64,000 nucleotides of DNA from JAJCYL01 sp040222875. Lineage in GTDB: Bacteria > Bacteroidota > Bacteroidia > Cytophagales > Cyclobacteriaceae. Under the pieces are notes generated by a model. That model did no database searches and was not told where the DNA came from. It worked only from the letters and a program-made list of their open reading frames with translations. Below, piece after piece: positions 27,369-36,566 of this stretch. Every line of letters starts with the position of its first letter. Position 1 is the first letter of the stretch. Made by a program: the position numbers and the translations under genes. Where the stretch lies: positions 310,001 through 374,000 of the forward strand of contig JAVKCG010000009.1 in NCBI GenBank assembly GCA_040222875.1, in the 5' to 3' direction.

Positions 27369-30098
27369 TCATTGGTAATCAAATTCTATGACACTGAACT
27401 CGTTTTGATAAGTTTTGAATAACCTGAATTTATCAGTCTTGGTGAAATAAAGAACGCTTACCGGATTACTTGCTTCTATTGGTTGAAAATTTATTAATTG
27501 CCCTTGCTTATTATAGATGTAGCCAAATTCCTGTTCGCCATCCAATATTATTACAATCTCTTTGCCGCCACCGAAATTGTAGTATTGCCAACTGAGTTTA
27601 TCCGAAGCTATATAGTCCTTTTCAAATAAAATCTGACCGTTAAGATCAAGCACTGCCAAATGGTTGTCATCCTGCCTTATAAACAAGTAAGATTGACCTG
27701 AAGCATCAGGGAGTGTGTGGAATTGGGTTTCTTTAGAGGGCTTGTATAGTTGCTCCCGTTTTAAAATTTCACCATTTAAATTGAATTGAACAATCTCCCC
27801 TTCGAGGGTAATGGTGGTCATGCTACTACTTTCGAAACTAGATCCAATTCTGATAAACCCAGGGCCTGAGGTATTGCCCTTCAAATCAATCGGAAACCCT
27901 TTTGTTGGTGTGCCCCTTCTTGCAAAAGAGTTGACAATTCCATTTTGTTGAACTGCCATTATTCGGTCTGTACCCCTAATTCTCAAATGAAAACCTGGAA
28001 ATGCGAGGGGGCGATCAATATTTCGTGGGTTCCAACCGTCAAGAGAGTTACCGTTCTTATCATACAAATACAGATCACCCGATTTATCAACCACCATAAA
28101 ACGATAATTTCGGCTTTTGTCGTAATCAATAACGCTCAGGTAATCAATTTCTATGTTTGCTGATAGTTTGAGTGGGTAGGGCGGCACTACATCACCATTT
28201 CTATCTAGCAAATGGAGTGTGTTAGTTGTGCCAAATAGATATTGCAGTTTACCGTTTTTGTAAAAATCTATTTGATGGATATTCGTAACAATTTGTTCGC
28301 TTAGACTATCATTCCATATAACCCGGCCATCGCTTGAAATGAGATAAATATTGTTAAGTGAATCCTGCACAATATTTTCAAATCCACGATCATTGTGGTT
28401 GCGGACAACGAAAGGCTTCGAAGTAATCCTGGAGGCGAAATCGAGGGAATTGACCATTTCATAACCTGTGGATGCATTTTGACTCGACTCAGGTTGGTAC
28501 AATGCTAAACTGGTATAAAATTTATCATCAATAGAGCTAAACTGAAAAGCTCCCATCTCAAATTGCCTGACAGCAAAAGCATTTTCACTTGCAAATTGCT
28601 TCCACTCGTCATTTAACCCTGATTGGATCAATTCCCAGGATCGAACAAGGTTAACATATATACTGAAATTAGCTTCTTGCAGAGTTGATTCTAAAAACTT
28701 TCTTACCCTGACGGATTTGCCCCAGGTATTTTCTTGCTGAACGTCATCGTACCAATCCCTTAATACATTGATTGAGTTTCCTAAAACCAGGTAATTATTA
28801 TAAAATAGATAGAAAGTTGACGGAAATTGATCTGCGAATGAACCCAGCAACAACTCTGGAAATTCTGATACTGGAAGCTGTGAGATTGTTGTTTCATCAT
28901 ACTGTTCCGCATATATGCTATCGGAACCTGAAGAGGCAATGGATTGGGTAAGCCTTCTAAGCTCTTTCTTAAATTCATTAGGCTCCCGGAGCTCAATCAA
29001 AATCAATTTTGATGGGTTGCTGAGGTCTGACGTTTCCATGGTGGCTACAGCCATTTCACTATCCACACCTTTTACGAGTTGCATAATATCGAAATCCAGG
29101 GCTGATTTGAGCGTATCATGGCGATTGGGAATTCCAGAGTTAGCACCGTAATAAGTTCTGAGCCGTTGCTGCCATTCTACAGGATCACTTACCGTAAAAT
29201 GATGCAAAACGGCTGTTCTTAGCGGTACTAATTGTGAAAGGTTAAATGGTGTGGCAGCATTTGATGTAAATGTTGATAAGAAAGATGGCGGTTTACTGCC
29301 AAGCGTGAAACCATTCATTAGAATGTGCTGATCAGACAGCGAAAAATCAAGAAAACCTGATGCACCGAGGGTGTTGAAAAAATCAGTATTAATTACTCCA
29401 TCATTAACAAAAACCCCTAATAAAGCGCCAATTTGACTCCCATTCACATATATGTTGCCTGCATCATTTACCAGCTTTGCCAGGGAGAACAGTGAAGCGT
29501 GTTCCTGGTTGAAGGGCCTAACAGAATCTTCTTCGATAGTTCTTATAACATCTTCAACTAAAAATGAAGTGAAGCTTCCAATGAAGTAGCTCTTGTAAAA
29601 GATAAAAGTGAATGTATTTTCACCATTCTCGATTTCAGAAAGGGTATGGCCCAGATATTGTCTCTTATTGATTCTGAGATTCTGCGCTTCCAGGTTTTTC
29701 AGGCCCTGGGATATCAATGCATGGCCCTCAATGTCTTTTACTTCCAGGGCAAAAAGGAAATCGAATGTAGTTTTAGACGTAACATGTAGACTTATTAAAA
29801 CATCATTGTCGGATAGGATCTTATTTAGTCCCTTGTTTCCACCAATTAAACTATCTAAATATTCAAGGTTAGTGGTGGCATCATTTACTGCACTAATTCT
29901 ATTTAAATTTTGCCAGGTTGGTAGGTCAGAGTGTCTGGTCAGTAGTTCATCGAAATTTGTGGCCTCATAAACCAAAGATGCGTTTTCAGGTATGACGGAC
30001 CATAAGCTTCGAGACTCGTTTTTATACCAAAATTCATAAAAAGCATAACTTCCAGCGGCCAAAATTGCTAGCAGGCAGATAATCAGAATTTTCCTCAA
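27369..30098 (-). CDS. DUF3352-like envelope protein with C-terminal propeller-like region
   Basis: 909 residues with one N-terminal membrane anchor (~4-22, MRKILIICLLAILAAGSYAF), so most of the protein lies outside the cytoplasm. The N-terminal ~540 residues resemble DUF3352 proteins (SVIPENASLVYEATNFDELL). The C-terminal ~350 residues are repeats such as GRVIWNDSLSEQ, LHLLDRNGDVVPPYPL and LYLYDKNGNSLDGWN, which look like beta-propeller or VCBS-type blades. No catalytic motif is seen. Function unknown; the gene stands alone. Confidence 0.65.
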   Translation of the reverse strand: MRKILIICLLAILAAGSYAFYEFWYKNESRSLWSVIPENASLVYEATNFDELLTRHSDLPTWQNLNRISAVNDATTNLEYLDSLIGGNKGLNKILSDNDVLISLHVTSKTTFDFLFALEVKDIEGHALISQGLKNLEAQNLRINKRQYLGHTLSEIENGENTFTFIFYKSYFIGSFTSFLVEDVIRTIEEDSVRPFNQEHASLFSLAKLVNDAGNIYVNGSQIGALLGVFVNDGVINTDFFNTLGASGFLDFSLSDQHILMNGFTLGSKPPSFLSTFTSNAATPFNLSQLVPLRTAVLHHFTVSDPVEWQQRLRTYYGANSGIPNRHDTLKSALDFDIMQLVKGVDSEMAVATMETSDLSNPSKLILIELREPNEFKKELRRLTQSIASSGSDSIYAEQYDETTISQLPVSEFPELLLGSFADQFPSTFYLFYNNYLVLGNSINVLRDWYDDVQQENTWGKSVRVRKFLESTLQEANFSIYVNLVRSWELIQSGLNDEWKQFASENAFAVRQFEMGAFQFSSIDDKFYTSLALYQPESSQNASTGYEMVNSLDFASRITSKPFVVRNHNDRGFENIVQDSLNNIYLISSDGRVIWNDSLSEQIVTNIHQIDFYKNGKLQYLFGTTNTLHLLDRNGDVVPPYPLKLSANIEIDYLSVIDYDKSRNYRFMVVDKSGDLYLYDKNGNSLDGWNPRNIDRPLAFPGFHLRIRGTDRIMAVQQNGIVNSFARRGTPTKGFPIDLKGNTSGPGFIRIGSSFESSSMTTITLEGEIVQFNLNGEILKREQLYKPSKETQFHTLPDASGQSYLFIRQDDNHLAVLDLNGQILFEKDYIASDKLSWQYYNFGGGKEIVIILDGEQEFGYIYNKQGQLINFQPIEASNPVSVLYFTKTDKFRLFKTYQNEFSVIEFDYQ

Positions 30099-30261
30099 AG
30101 CTGGATTTATTAGGGGGTTTGTTTCAGGTAAAATTAACGAAATCTAGACTGATTAGTATTCAATGAAAATGTCTTGTTAAATGATAATGAAGGTGTAGTG
30201 AACATTAGTTTCAAATTATCAGGTATTCCTTAAACTTAACGATATGCTGCCGCCGTTATGG

Positions 30262-32475
30262 CTAATTATTCACACCTCTCAACACCTCACTTCGCATTGT
30301 TGTAACCTTCTCTTTTAGATTATTGATCATTTGCTGGTACTCCGGTTCAGCATGAAGCGTCGCTAACCGTACATCCTTTTCCAGGAGCCTATAGTTCCAT
30401 TCGCCGCTATCTAGTAATGTGGCGATTGTATTCAAGGCAGTTTCTGTTGGACCCAGCAACGTTTGAGCTAAAAGCAGCGGTAACATTAATCCGGTGTTAC
30501 CAGTCGCTATCTGGGCTTTCAGGTAGGCAATTTGTTTTGTGAGCAGTACCTGGGCGCTATCATTTTGATTGTCCTTGATCAGCAGATATGAAATATTAAG
30601 AGGAGCCTCGATTTGTTGTTCCGGATCATATCCATCCATATTCGCAAGAACTTCAAGATATGGCCTGGCTAATTCAGGATTATGGTAGGCTAACAACTCA
30701 TTGGCGACCCTTGCTAAGGTATTAGGATTATCAGGTTCGATTTCTGCAGCTTTGATCAGAAATTCCCTGGCCTCCATGGCATCATCATATAGGAAGAAGA
30801 GGAATTGATGTTTTCTAAATGCCAGGTCAGCTTCATCATTCATTAGCGGAAACATTATTTCGGCATATTTTTTAGCGCTGTCAGGCATATTCAGCCGGAG
30901 GTAGGTCCTGGCCAGATTGGTGACAGGAGTAGGGGAGAATGGCTGAAGTGTAGCACTTTTTTGATAATACCTAAGCGCTCCTACACCATCCCCTTGGCGA
31001 TCAATGGCAAAACCATAGTTATTAAGTGCATTAGCATGGTTCGGGTTGATGTCCAGGGCCACCAGGTAATTTTCTTTTGCCTTTTCCAGCATTCCCATTG
31101 AACTATATGTGACCCCTAATGCCTTCCATCCTTCAGGTATGCCTGGCTGAACCTCGGTAGCCCTTTTGGCAACTAACCTGGCAGAGTCAAGATAGTCAAT
31201 TGTTCTGTTGCGGAACTTTCTGACACCCTGGGAATATGCATCAGCAAGGCCAGCTAAGGCCAGACCGTAATTGCTATCCAGCTTCAAGGCTTCCTTAAAA
31301 AGGCTGATAGCTCTCTCATTACTTTCAGGGGTTTGGGTATCATAAAATCCCCGCCCTCTTAAGTAAGTACCATAAGCAGCTATATTTTGTGTGGAACTGG
31401 TGTTAATAGCATTTAGCTCTGTTTCAGTGAGTTTCGATTTAAGATTTTCTGCAACCTCAAGGGCTATTTCACTTTGAATCTTGAAGACGTCGTCAATTTT
31501 GCGATCAAAAATTTGGGCCCATGTTTCTGTTTCTTCATCTGTTTCAATGAGTTGGCAACTGATCCTTAGTTTATCACCTGACCGACGGATGCTGCCAACC
31601 AACAGGTTAGAGACGCCCAGTTCCTCGCCAATCTGTTTAGGTGTTTTACCAGCACTTTTATACTCTTTGAGCGTAAACCTTGAGAGCACTCTAAGATCGC
31701 CGATGTTGGAGATCTGAGTAAGGATGTCTTCTGTAATGCCTGCTGCAAAGTAGCCATCATCATCTCCGCTCATATTGTTGAATGGTAGAACGGCTATGGA
31801 TTTTTGAGCCCGTGAGGGATTAGTCGGATCAGCATTAATGAAATATAACGTTAGGATTACTGCGATCACCATCATAATAGCAGCAAGAATGCCCAATTGC
31901 TTGCCCTTAGCATTAGATGTTGAAATTTGTCTGGATTTGCCTTTGAGTTCCGATGGACCCGGCACATTGATTCCCTCATTAGTGACAGCAAACACCTCAA
32001 CTGGTTCGGCAATGTTTTTCAATTCAAATTGCCCCATGGAGGACGTTCTTATTTCAGGATGATTCTTGAGTTCATCGTTGAGCTTGTTAGATATCAGAAT
32101 GGCACCGGCCACACCCATGCTTTCTATCCGGGAGGCGAAATTGACCCCATCTCCAAATACTTCAGTTTTGTTGAAGACTATGTCGCCCATGTGCAGGCCA
32201 ATTCTGATAGGCACCGGATCACCTTCTTGTAAGAGCTTTTGAATAGCGATGGCACATTGCACCGCTTCGATGGCGCTTTTGAAAATACTCAAAGAACCAT
32301 CCCCATAATATTGGATGATTTCTCCCCGGTGGAGATTATGCTGTTGTTGAAATACTTCCCTATGGCGCTTCCTTACCTTGATTGCCACAGCCTCGTCTGA
32401 CTGCATCATAGCAGTATAACCAACAATGTCGGTGAACATGACGGCTGCAAGTTGGCGTACGTTGTCGTCTTTCAT
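30262..32475 (-). CDS. Class III nucleotidyl cyclase with TolB-like and TPR domains
   Basis: A 737-residue protein: N-terminal cyclase homology domain (~8-165) with both metal-binding Asp residues, D16 (FTDIVGYT) and D59 (YYGDGSLSIF). A single membrane helix follows (~195-215), then a FlgO/TolB N-terminal-like domain (KSIAVLPFNNMSGDDDGYFAAGITEDIL) and about eight TPR repeats to the end. The cyclase faces the cytosol and the TPR region should be periplasmic, a topology for signal-driven cAMP or cGMP synthesis. Signal and product are unknown. Divergent from the AraC regulator. Confidence 0.87.
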   Translation of the reverse strand: MKDDNVRQLAAVMFTDIVGYTAMMQSDEAVAIKVRKRHREVFQQQHNLHRGEIIQYYGDGSLSIFKSAIEAVQCAIAIQKLLQEGDPVPIRIGLHMGDIVFNKTEVFGDGVNFASRIESMGVAGAILISNKLNDELKNHPEIRTSSMGQFELKNIAEPVEVFAVTNEGINVPGPSELKGKSRQISTSNAKGKQLGILAAIMMVIAVILTLYFINADPTNPSRAQKSIAVLPFNNMSGDDDGYFAAGITEDILTQISNIGDLRVLSRFTLKEYKSAGKTPKQIGEELGVSNLLVGSIRRSGDKLRISCQLIETDEETETWAQIFDRKIDDVFKIQSEIALEVAENLKSKLTETELNAINTSSTQNIAAYGTYLRGRGFYDTQTPESNERAISLFKEALKLDSNYGLALAGLADAYSQGVRKFRNRTIDYLDSARLVAKRATEVQPGIPEGWKALGVTYSSMGMLEKAKENYLVALDINPNHANALNNYGFAIDRQGDGVGALRYYQKSATLQPFSPTPVTNLARTYLRLNMPDSAKKYAEIMFPLMNDEADLAFRKHQFLFFLYDDAMEAREFLIKAAEIEPDNPNTLARVANELLAYHNPELARPYLEVLANMDGYDPEQQIEAPLNISYLLIKDNQNDSAQVLLTKQIAYLKAQIATGNTGLMLPLLLAQTLLGPTETALNTIATLLDSGEWNYRLLEKDVRLATLHAEPEYQQMINNLKEKVTTMRSEVLRGVNN

Positions 32476-32486
32476 GGAACTAGCTA

Positions 32487-32566
32487 ATAAATTTACTCAT
32501 TCCGATATAATTGGCTGATGGATCGGCCTTTGCATTTTGAATTAAAACCGTATCTATAAATTTACT
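32487..32566. promoter_or_regulatory. Direct repeats ATAAATTTACT in the cyclase/AraC gap
   Basis: Two exact 11-bp copies at 32487-32497 and 32556-32566 in the 160-bp divergent gap. AraC-type regulators bind direct repeats, so these are candidate sites for the adjacent AraC protein; the 69-bp spacing would allow looping. The sequence is AT-rich, so chance cannot be excluded. Confidence 0.3.
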
Positions 32567-32635
32567 TCTAACTCCATTTTTGAGATTGGACAGGGATAGC
32601 AAAACATTTATGGCAAAATACTATATCAAATCCAT

Positions 32636-33463
32636 ATGATTTTTAAAGCTCATGATATATCACAACCATTGGCTCAGCATATTGAGTCGATTTTTCACTA
32701 TGAGCAATTTAAACCTGATCACTCAAAAGAGCGGGTTGTACCGACAGGTCATGTTCATCTTATTTTTGAATTAGATGGGTTTGTTAGGCACACCTATGAT
32801 GGCGAAACATTAGCTGTTAATGGAACCCATTCAAAGGTTTGGATTGCAGGAATGAAAACCAGGCACATCTCCATTTCTGCCCATCAAAATTCTGAGATGT
32901 TTGTAGTTCAATTTAAACCAGGCGGGGCATATCCATTCTTTCATTTCCCAATTGAAAATTTGAATGGAAAGGTTGTTCAAACCGAAGAGTTGTTTGGTGA
33001 TGAGTTGATCAACCTTCGTGAGCAGTTGTTAAGTGGAGGTTCACCAGAGAGTAAATTCAAATTGGCGGAAGACTGGCTGCTTCAGAGGTTGGATAAGTCC
33101 AGGGCACCTTCCAATGAACTCCTGCAAATAATTTCAAAATTGCAATCGGAGCCCGTTGCCAACTTAAATTCAATTATTGAGGCTTATCCAAATACCCAGC
33201 AGCACTTAATTCGGCAGTTTAAAAAATATGTGGGCTTAACGCCCAAAGTCTTCCAACGCATCATTCGCTTTAATGATCTATTGAAGAGGATTCAAAACAA
33301 AGAGACGATCACCTGGGCTCAAATAGCATTTGAATGCGGCTATTCAGATCAACCCCACTTTATCAAGGAGTTCAAGCACTTTTCTGGCTTCAATCCCTGT
33401 GAGTTCATCAAAATGGATCATAACCAGCAGGGTAATTTTTTCCCATTAGATAGGGAAGGTTAA
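32636..33463 (+). CDS. AraC-family transcriptional regulator
   Basis: 275 residues: an N-terminal DUF6597-type sensor (VVPTGHVHLIFELDG, VQFKPGGAYPFF) and a C-terminal double helix-turn-helix (~170-265) with the AraC signature FRKYVGLTPK-like RQFKKYVGLTPKVFQRIIRF and WAQIAFECGYSDQPHFIKEFKHFSGFNPCEF. Probably an activator responding to an unknown small molecule. The downstream DUF1761 and DUF4287 genes follow within 60 bp and may form an operon with it. Confidence 0.87.
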   Translation: MIFKAHDISQPLAQHIESIFHYEQFKPDHSKERVVPTGHVHLIFELDGFVRHTYDGETLAVNGTHSKVWIAGMKTRHISISAHQNSEMFVVQFKPGGAYPFFHFPIENLNGKVVQTEELFGDELINLREQLLSGGSPESKFKLAEDWLLQRLDKSRAPSNELLQIISKLQSEPVANLNSIIEAYPNTQQHLIRQFKKYVGLTPKVFQRIIRFNDLLKRIQNKETITWAQIAFECGYSDQPHFIKEFKHFSGFNPCEFIKMDHNQQGNFFPLDREG

Positions 33464-33520
33464 TTTTTTACAAGAATGCTTGTATCCACGCTGCGATCAT
33501 TGCATCAAAAAATAAGAAGC

Positions 33521-33931
33521 ATGGATTTAGCAACAGCATTTTCGAACATCAATTGGCTCTCAGTTTTATTGGCTGCGCTCTCGTCTTTTCTGGTTGGTGG
33601 CCTTTGGTATGGCCCATTATTTGGCAAAGCCTGGATGGCCGCGTTTAACTTTACTGAAGAAGACCTAAAGAAGAGAAATGTCCCAAGAACTTTTGGGCTC
33701 TCTTTAGTGCTGGCATTTATTGCAGCCTTAATTCTTGAAATGTTCATTGGCCCCGAAGCTAATGTGACATTTGGATCAGCGGCCGGCTTTTTTACCGGGG
33801 CAGCCTGGGTATCTACTTTTCTCGGGATCCTTTATTTGTTTGAGATGCAATCGATGAAAGCATTTTTAATCAACGCAGGATATTGTACGGTGTCGTTTAC
33901 TGTAATGGGAGTTGTTTTAGGCTTGATGTAA
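33521..33931 (+). CDS. DUF1761 family membrane protein
   Basis: A four-helix membrane protein of about 136 residues, with WLSVLLAALSSFLVGGLWYGPLFGKAWMAAF typical of DUF1761. An in-frame ATG at 33476 would add 15 polar residues; ATG 33521 (MDLATAFSNINW) matches the family start and is preferred. Role unknown. Lies between araC and the DUF4287 gene on the same strand. Confidence 0.75.
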   Translation: MDLATAFSNINWLSVLLAALSSFLVGGLWYGPLFGKAWMAAFNFTEEDLKKRNVPRTFGLSLVLAFIAALILEMFIGPEANVTFGSAAGFFTGAAWVSTFLGILYLFEMQSMKAFLINAGYCTVSFTVMGVVLGLM

Positions 33932-33941
33932 TATTGAAAAA

Positions 33942-34472
33942 ATGGAAAAGGGATTATTAGAAAAAACCGGAAAACCACTTGAACATTGGGTTGAGGTGGT
34001 TCAGAAATCAGGAATTGAGAAGCATGGACAAATCGTGAGCTACCTCAAATCAGAGCATGACTTCACACATGGTTTCGCAAATTTTGTGGCGCTTAAAGCC
34101 AGGAAATCAGATGCTGGTTCACAGGAAGAAGCCGATCTGGTACAAAATCAATACAAGGGCAAGGAAGTTCTCAAACCAATCTGCGATTTGCTGATTTCTG
34201 AAGTTCAGAAATTCGGAGATGATATCACAATCACACCCAAAAAGGATAGCATCAGCATTATAAGAAAAAGGCAGTTTACGTTAATTAAACCTGCAACCAA
34301 AACCAGGATTGACTTAGGGCTTAAACTAAAAGGAAAACCAACAACAGATCGCTTAGGTAATTCAGGTCCATTTGGCTCAATGTGCACCCATAGGGTTCAG
34401 ATCACTTCAGTTGAAGAAGTCGATGCAGAATTGATCGATTGGATAAAGGAGGCTTATGAGGGGGCTGGTTGA
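33942..34472 (+). CDS. DUF4287/DUF5655 domain protein
   Basis: A 176-residue cytosolic protein: N-terminal DUF4287 (LEKTGKPLEHWVEVVQKSGIEKHGQIVSYLKSEHDFTHGFANFVAL, residues ~4-50) followed by a DUF5655 domain (ITPKKDSISIIRKRQFTLIKPATKTRIDLGLKLKG). The combination is common; DUF5655 resembles transport- or nucleic-acid-associated small domains of unknown function. Ends in an intrinsic terminator. Confidence 0.75.
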   Translation: MEKGLLEKTGKPLEHWVEVVQKSGIEKHGQIVSYLKSEHDFTHGFANFVALKARKSDAGSQEEADLVQNQYKGKEVLKPICDLLISEVQKFGDDITITPKKDSISIIRKRQFTLIKPATKTRIDLGLKLKGKPTTDRLGNSGPFGSMCTHRVQITSVEEVDAELIDWIKEAYEGAG

Positions 34473-34514
34473 TGCCTAATGCCTGGGAATCACCTTATTA
34501 TGAACACCCCCGCC

Positions 34515-34541
34515 AGGGTTCGTGTCTCACGAACCTTTCTT
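34515..34541 (+). terminator. Rho-independent terminator after the araC-DUF1761-DUF4287 genes
   Basis: A perfect 8-bp stem GGTTCGTG (34517-34524)/CACGAACC (34528-34535) with loop TCT, extendable by a G-T and an A-T pair, followed by TTTCTT. The T-run is on the plus-strand side only. Confidence 0.6.
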
Positions 34542-34562
34542 GAAATATCCATTATTACTCAA

Positions 34563-34856
34563 TCACTTCGCTTTATAATGAGTATTGCAGTTGGAGCAGA
34601 CCATCTCACCTGACTCAGGATGGTCATAAAGTTGAATACCTTCAAGGTTCTGAGCTACGAACCCCTGTATCCAGCCACGCTTGTCGTCTACATTGTTTAA
34701 GTCGATTTGCTCATGCTGGATGGCTTCATAAAATTTTCCGTTATACTCCTGTCGGCCCCAACAGTTGGGGCAAACACCCTCTGGAACGGATTCCTTTTTA
34801 GCACCACCTTTTATGAAATCGATAATTGAATCAAGTATACTCATTGCTTTTTTCAT
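34563..34856 (-). CDS. Small zinc-ribbon protein
   Basis: A 97-residue cytosolic protein with two CxxC knuckles, VCPNCWG (~28-33) and VCSNCNTH (~87-92), that together can bind one zinc. A 50-residue helical insert carries FYEAIQHEQIDLNNVDDKRGW. Compact proteins of this sort are widespread in Bacteroidota without known function. Monocistronic; its terminator side is shared with the converging operon. Confidence 0.65.
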   Translation of the reverse strand: MKKAMSILDSIIDFIKGGAKKESVPEGVCPNCWGRQEYNGKFYEAIQHEQIDLNNVDDKRGWIQGFVAQNLEGIQLYDHPESGEMVCSNCNTHYKAK

Positions 34857-35050
34857 TAAGGTAATTGGTTTGCTTCACACTTGATTGTAGGATTGGGGAT
34901 CGTGAGAGGGGTTGAAGAGAGTATTGTGTTGATATTTAATACTTCCGGAATCTAATTGAGATACCTCGACTCGAAAGCCATAATTATTGTGGAAACCCTC
35001 CGAAAGAACTTGCCAATTTTTATATTCGTATGATTGATAACTTAGATTGA

Positions 35051-35064
35051 ATCAAAGCTTTGAT
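35051..35064. promoter_or_regulatory. 14-bp palindrome overlapping the DUF3883 gene start
   Basis: ATCAAAGCTTTGAT is perfectly self-complementary and covers the TTG start at 35060. A protein or RNA structure here would block initiation. No dedicated regulator is adjacent. Confidence 0.35.
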
Positions 35065-35890
35065 AGAATGGTCTGATTTAGAGAATGAATTGATAACTGC
35101 TAGTTATTTCGAGATGCTCTCTAATGAATTAAGTGCCATCAACTACTCCAAAACGGCTTTTCGAAAGAAATTAAAGCCTTTACTAAATAATAGATCTGAT
35201 GGTGCGATAGAATACAAACATCAGAATATCAGTGCGGTACTTATAAACTTGGGCCAACCGTACATTAATGGTTACCTCCCTCGATATAATTACCAAGCTA
35301 GATTAGAAGAAGCTGTGATCACATTCCTGCGTAGTAATGTTTCAATAAATCGATTATTTCAAGAATTTATTGAATTTGAAACACAAATATCTGAAGTCCA
35401 TTTTGGCAATATCTTAGTAGATGCACCACAACCCAATATCGCCGCTGAACCAACAATAAGCTATGGTAGACCTCCAATAACTGTAAATTATCTAGAAAAG
35501 GAGCAAAATAATAGGCATTTAGGAACGCAAGGTGAGCAACTAGTCTTTGAATATGAAAAATGGTTCTTAAAAAGTATTGGCAAAAATAAATTGGCCAAAG
35601 AGGTTCGCTGGATTTCTAAAGAAGAGGGTGATGGAGCGGGTTTTGATATTTTGTCAAAAAATGGAGAGGGAGGAGACAAATTCATAGAAGTTAAGTCAAC
35701 TAAGTTGGGTAAAGAAACTCCTTTCTATTACACTAAAAATGAATTAGATTTTTCTAAGGAAAAATCAGGAGATTTTCACCTTTACCGCGTTTTTAATATG
35801 TCTAACAATGTTAAACTCTTTATTAGGAATGGCATTTTAGATCAGATATGTAGCTATTCTGTTCCAATGACGTTTAAAGGATATGTTTAA
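35060..35890 (+). CDS. DUF3883 (PD-(D/E)xK-like) nuclease-family protein with N-terminal helical module
   Basis: 276 residues. The N-terminal ~95 residues (IEWSDLENELITASYFEML..NRSDGAIEYKHQNISAVLINLGQPYINGY) match the module found before HNH or DUF3883 nucleases in defence-related proteins. The C-terminal half is DUF3883 with G155..GE159, D196 (GAGFDIL) and E210-V-K212 (FIEVKST), a PD-(D/E)xK-type active site. The TTG start is supported by homology from residue 2; the next ATG (35114) would truncate the module. No methylase or helicase partner is adjacent. The tail overlaps the convergent GNAT gene by 54 bp. Confidence 0.75.
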   Translation: MIEWSDLENELITASYFEMLSNELSAINYSKTAFRKKLKPLLNNRSDGAIEYKHQNISAVLINLGQPYINGYLPRYNYQARLEEAVITFLRSNVSINRLFQEFIEFETQISEVHFGNILVDAPQPNIAAEPTISYGRPPITVNYLEKEQNNRHLGTQGEQLVFEYEKWFLKSIGKNKLAKEVRWISKEEGDGAGFDILSKNGEGGDKFIEVKSTKLGKETPFYYTKNELDFSKEKSGDFHLYRVFNMSNNVKLFIRNGILDQICSYSVPMTFKGYV

Positions 35891-36304
35891 AGGATGCTCA
35901 AAAAATCGACTAAGTCCCTCAACAAAACACCCCTCATACCTCCTCATTTTAATCTTCTCATAAAATCCAACGGCAGTTGGCGCTGAAAGCAGGATCAACA
36001 TTGCCCCCGGTGCTTCAGCTTTAGTTCGATTGATAAGCTCTTTGCCTATACCTGATTTTTGAAAGGAGCTATCTACTGCTAAATCAGATAAATAAGTGCA
36101 ATAGTGAAAATCAGTAATTGATCTGGCTATACCAACCAGTCGACCATTTTCTCTCGCCTCGATTATCAGGTTGGCATTCTCACACATACCCCTAATTTTA
36201 GCCTCATCATGAACAGGCCTTCGTTCAGCCAAAGTGCTATTCGTAAGAAGCTCTAAAAATTCGATGTGATCCAATTGGTTCACACTTTTATATCTGATTT
36301 CCAT
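35837..36304 (-). CDS. GNAT family N-acetyltransferase
   Basis: A 155-residue GNAT acetyltransferase with the acetyl-CoA pyrophosphate loop QKSGIGKELI (R/QxxGxG/A motif, ~84-93) preceded by LSDLAVDSSF, and FYEKIKMRRYEG at the C-terminal alpha4-beta7 region. The substrate is unknown. Its 3' end overlaps the convergent DUF3883 gene by 54 bp, giving complementary mRNA tails. Confidence 0.82.
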   Translation of the reverse strand: MEIRYKSVNQLDHIEFLELLTNSTLAERRPVHDEAKIRGMCENANLIIEARENGRLVGIARSITDFHYCTYLSDLAVDSSFQKSGIGKELINRTKAEAPGAMLILLSAPTAVGFYEKIKMRRYEGCFVEGLSRFFEHPLNISFKRHWNRIATYLI

Positions 36305-36566
36305 ATCCTATGAATCTTGAAATGCAAAGGATTAATGCAATTTCAAAAAAGTCATGATCGGTACAGTGATTAATCATGAAGTGGAATTATCTCTTATTGA
36401 TAATAGAAGCGGAGCCTACCTTAATGTGGGATGGTGTTAATAGGAAATAGCTTTTAAATTCAAGCAACTTCTGACAACATAAACGCGTACCGATTTTGAG
36501 GGTATTTTATGTTTTAGTTTGTTAATTACATAACAAATAAATTTTCAACCAGAAGCAATTTTCAGA

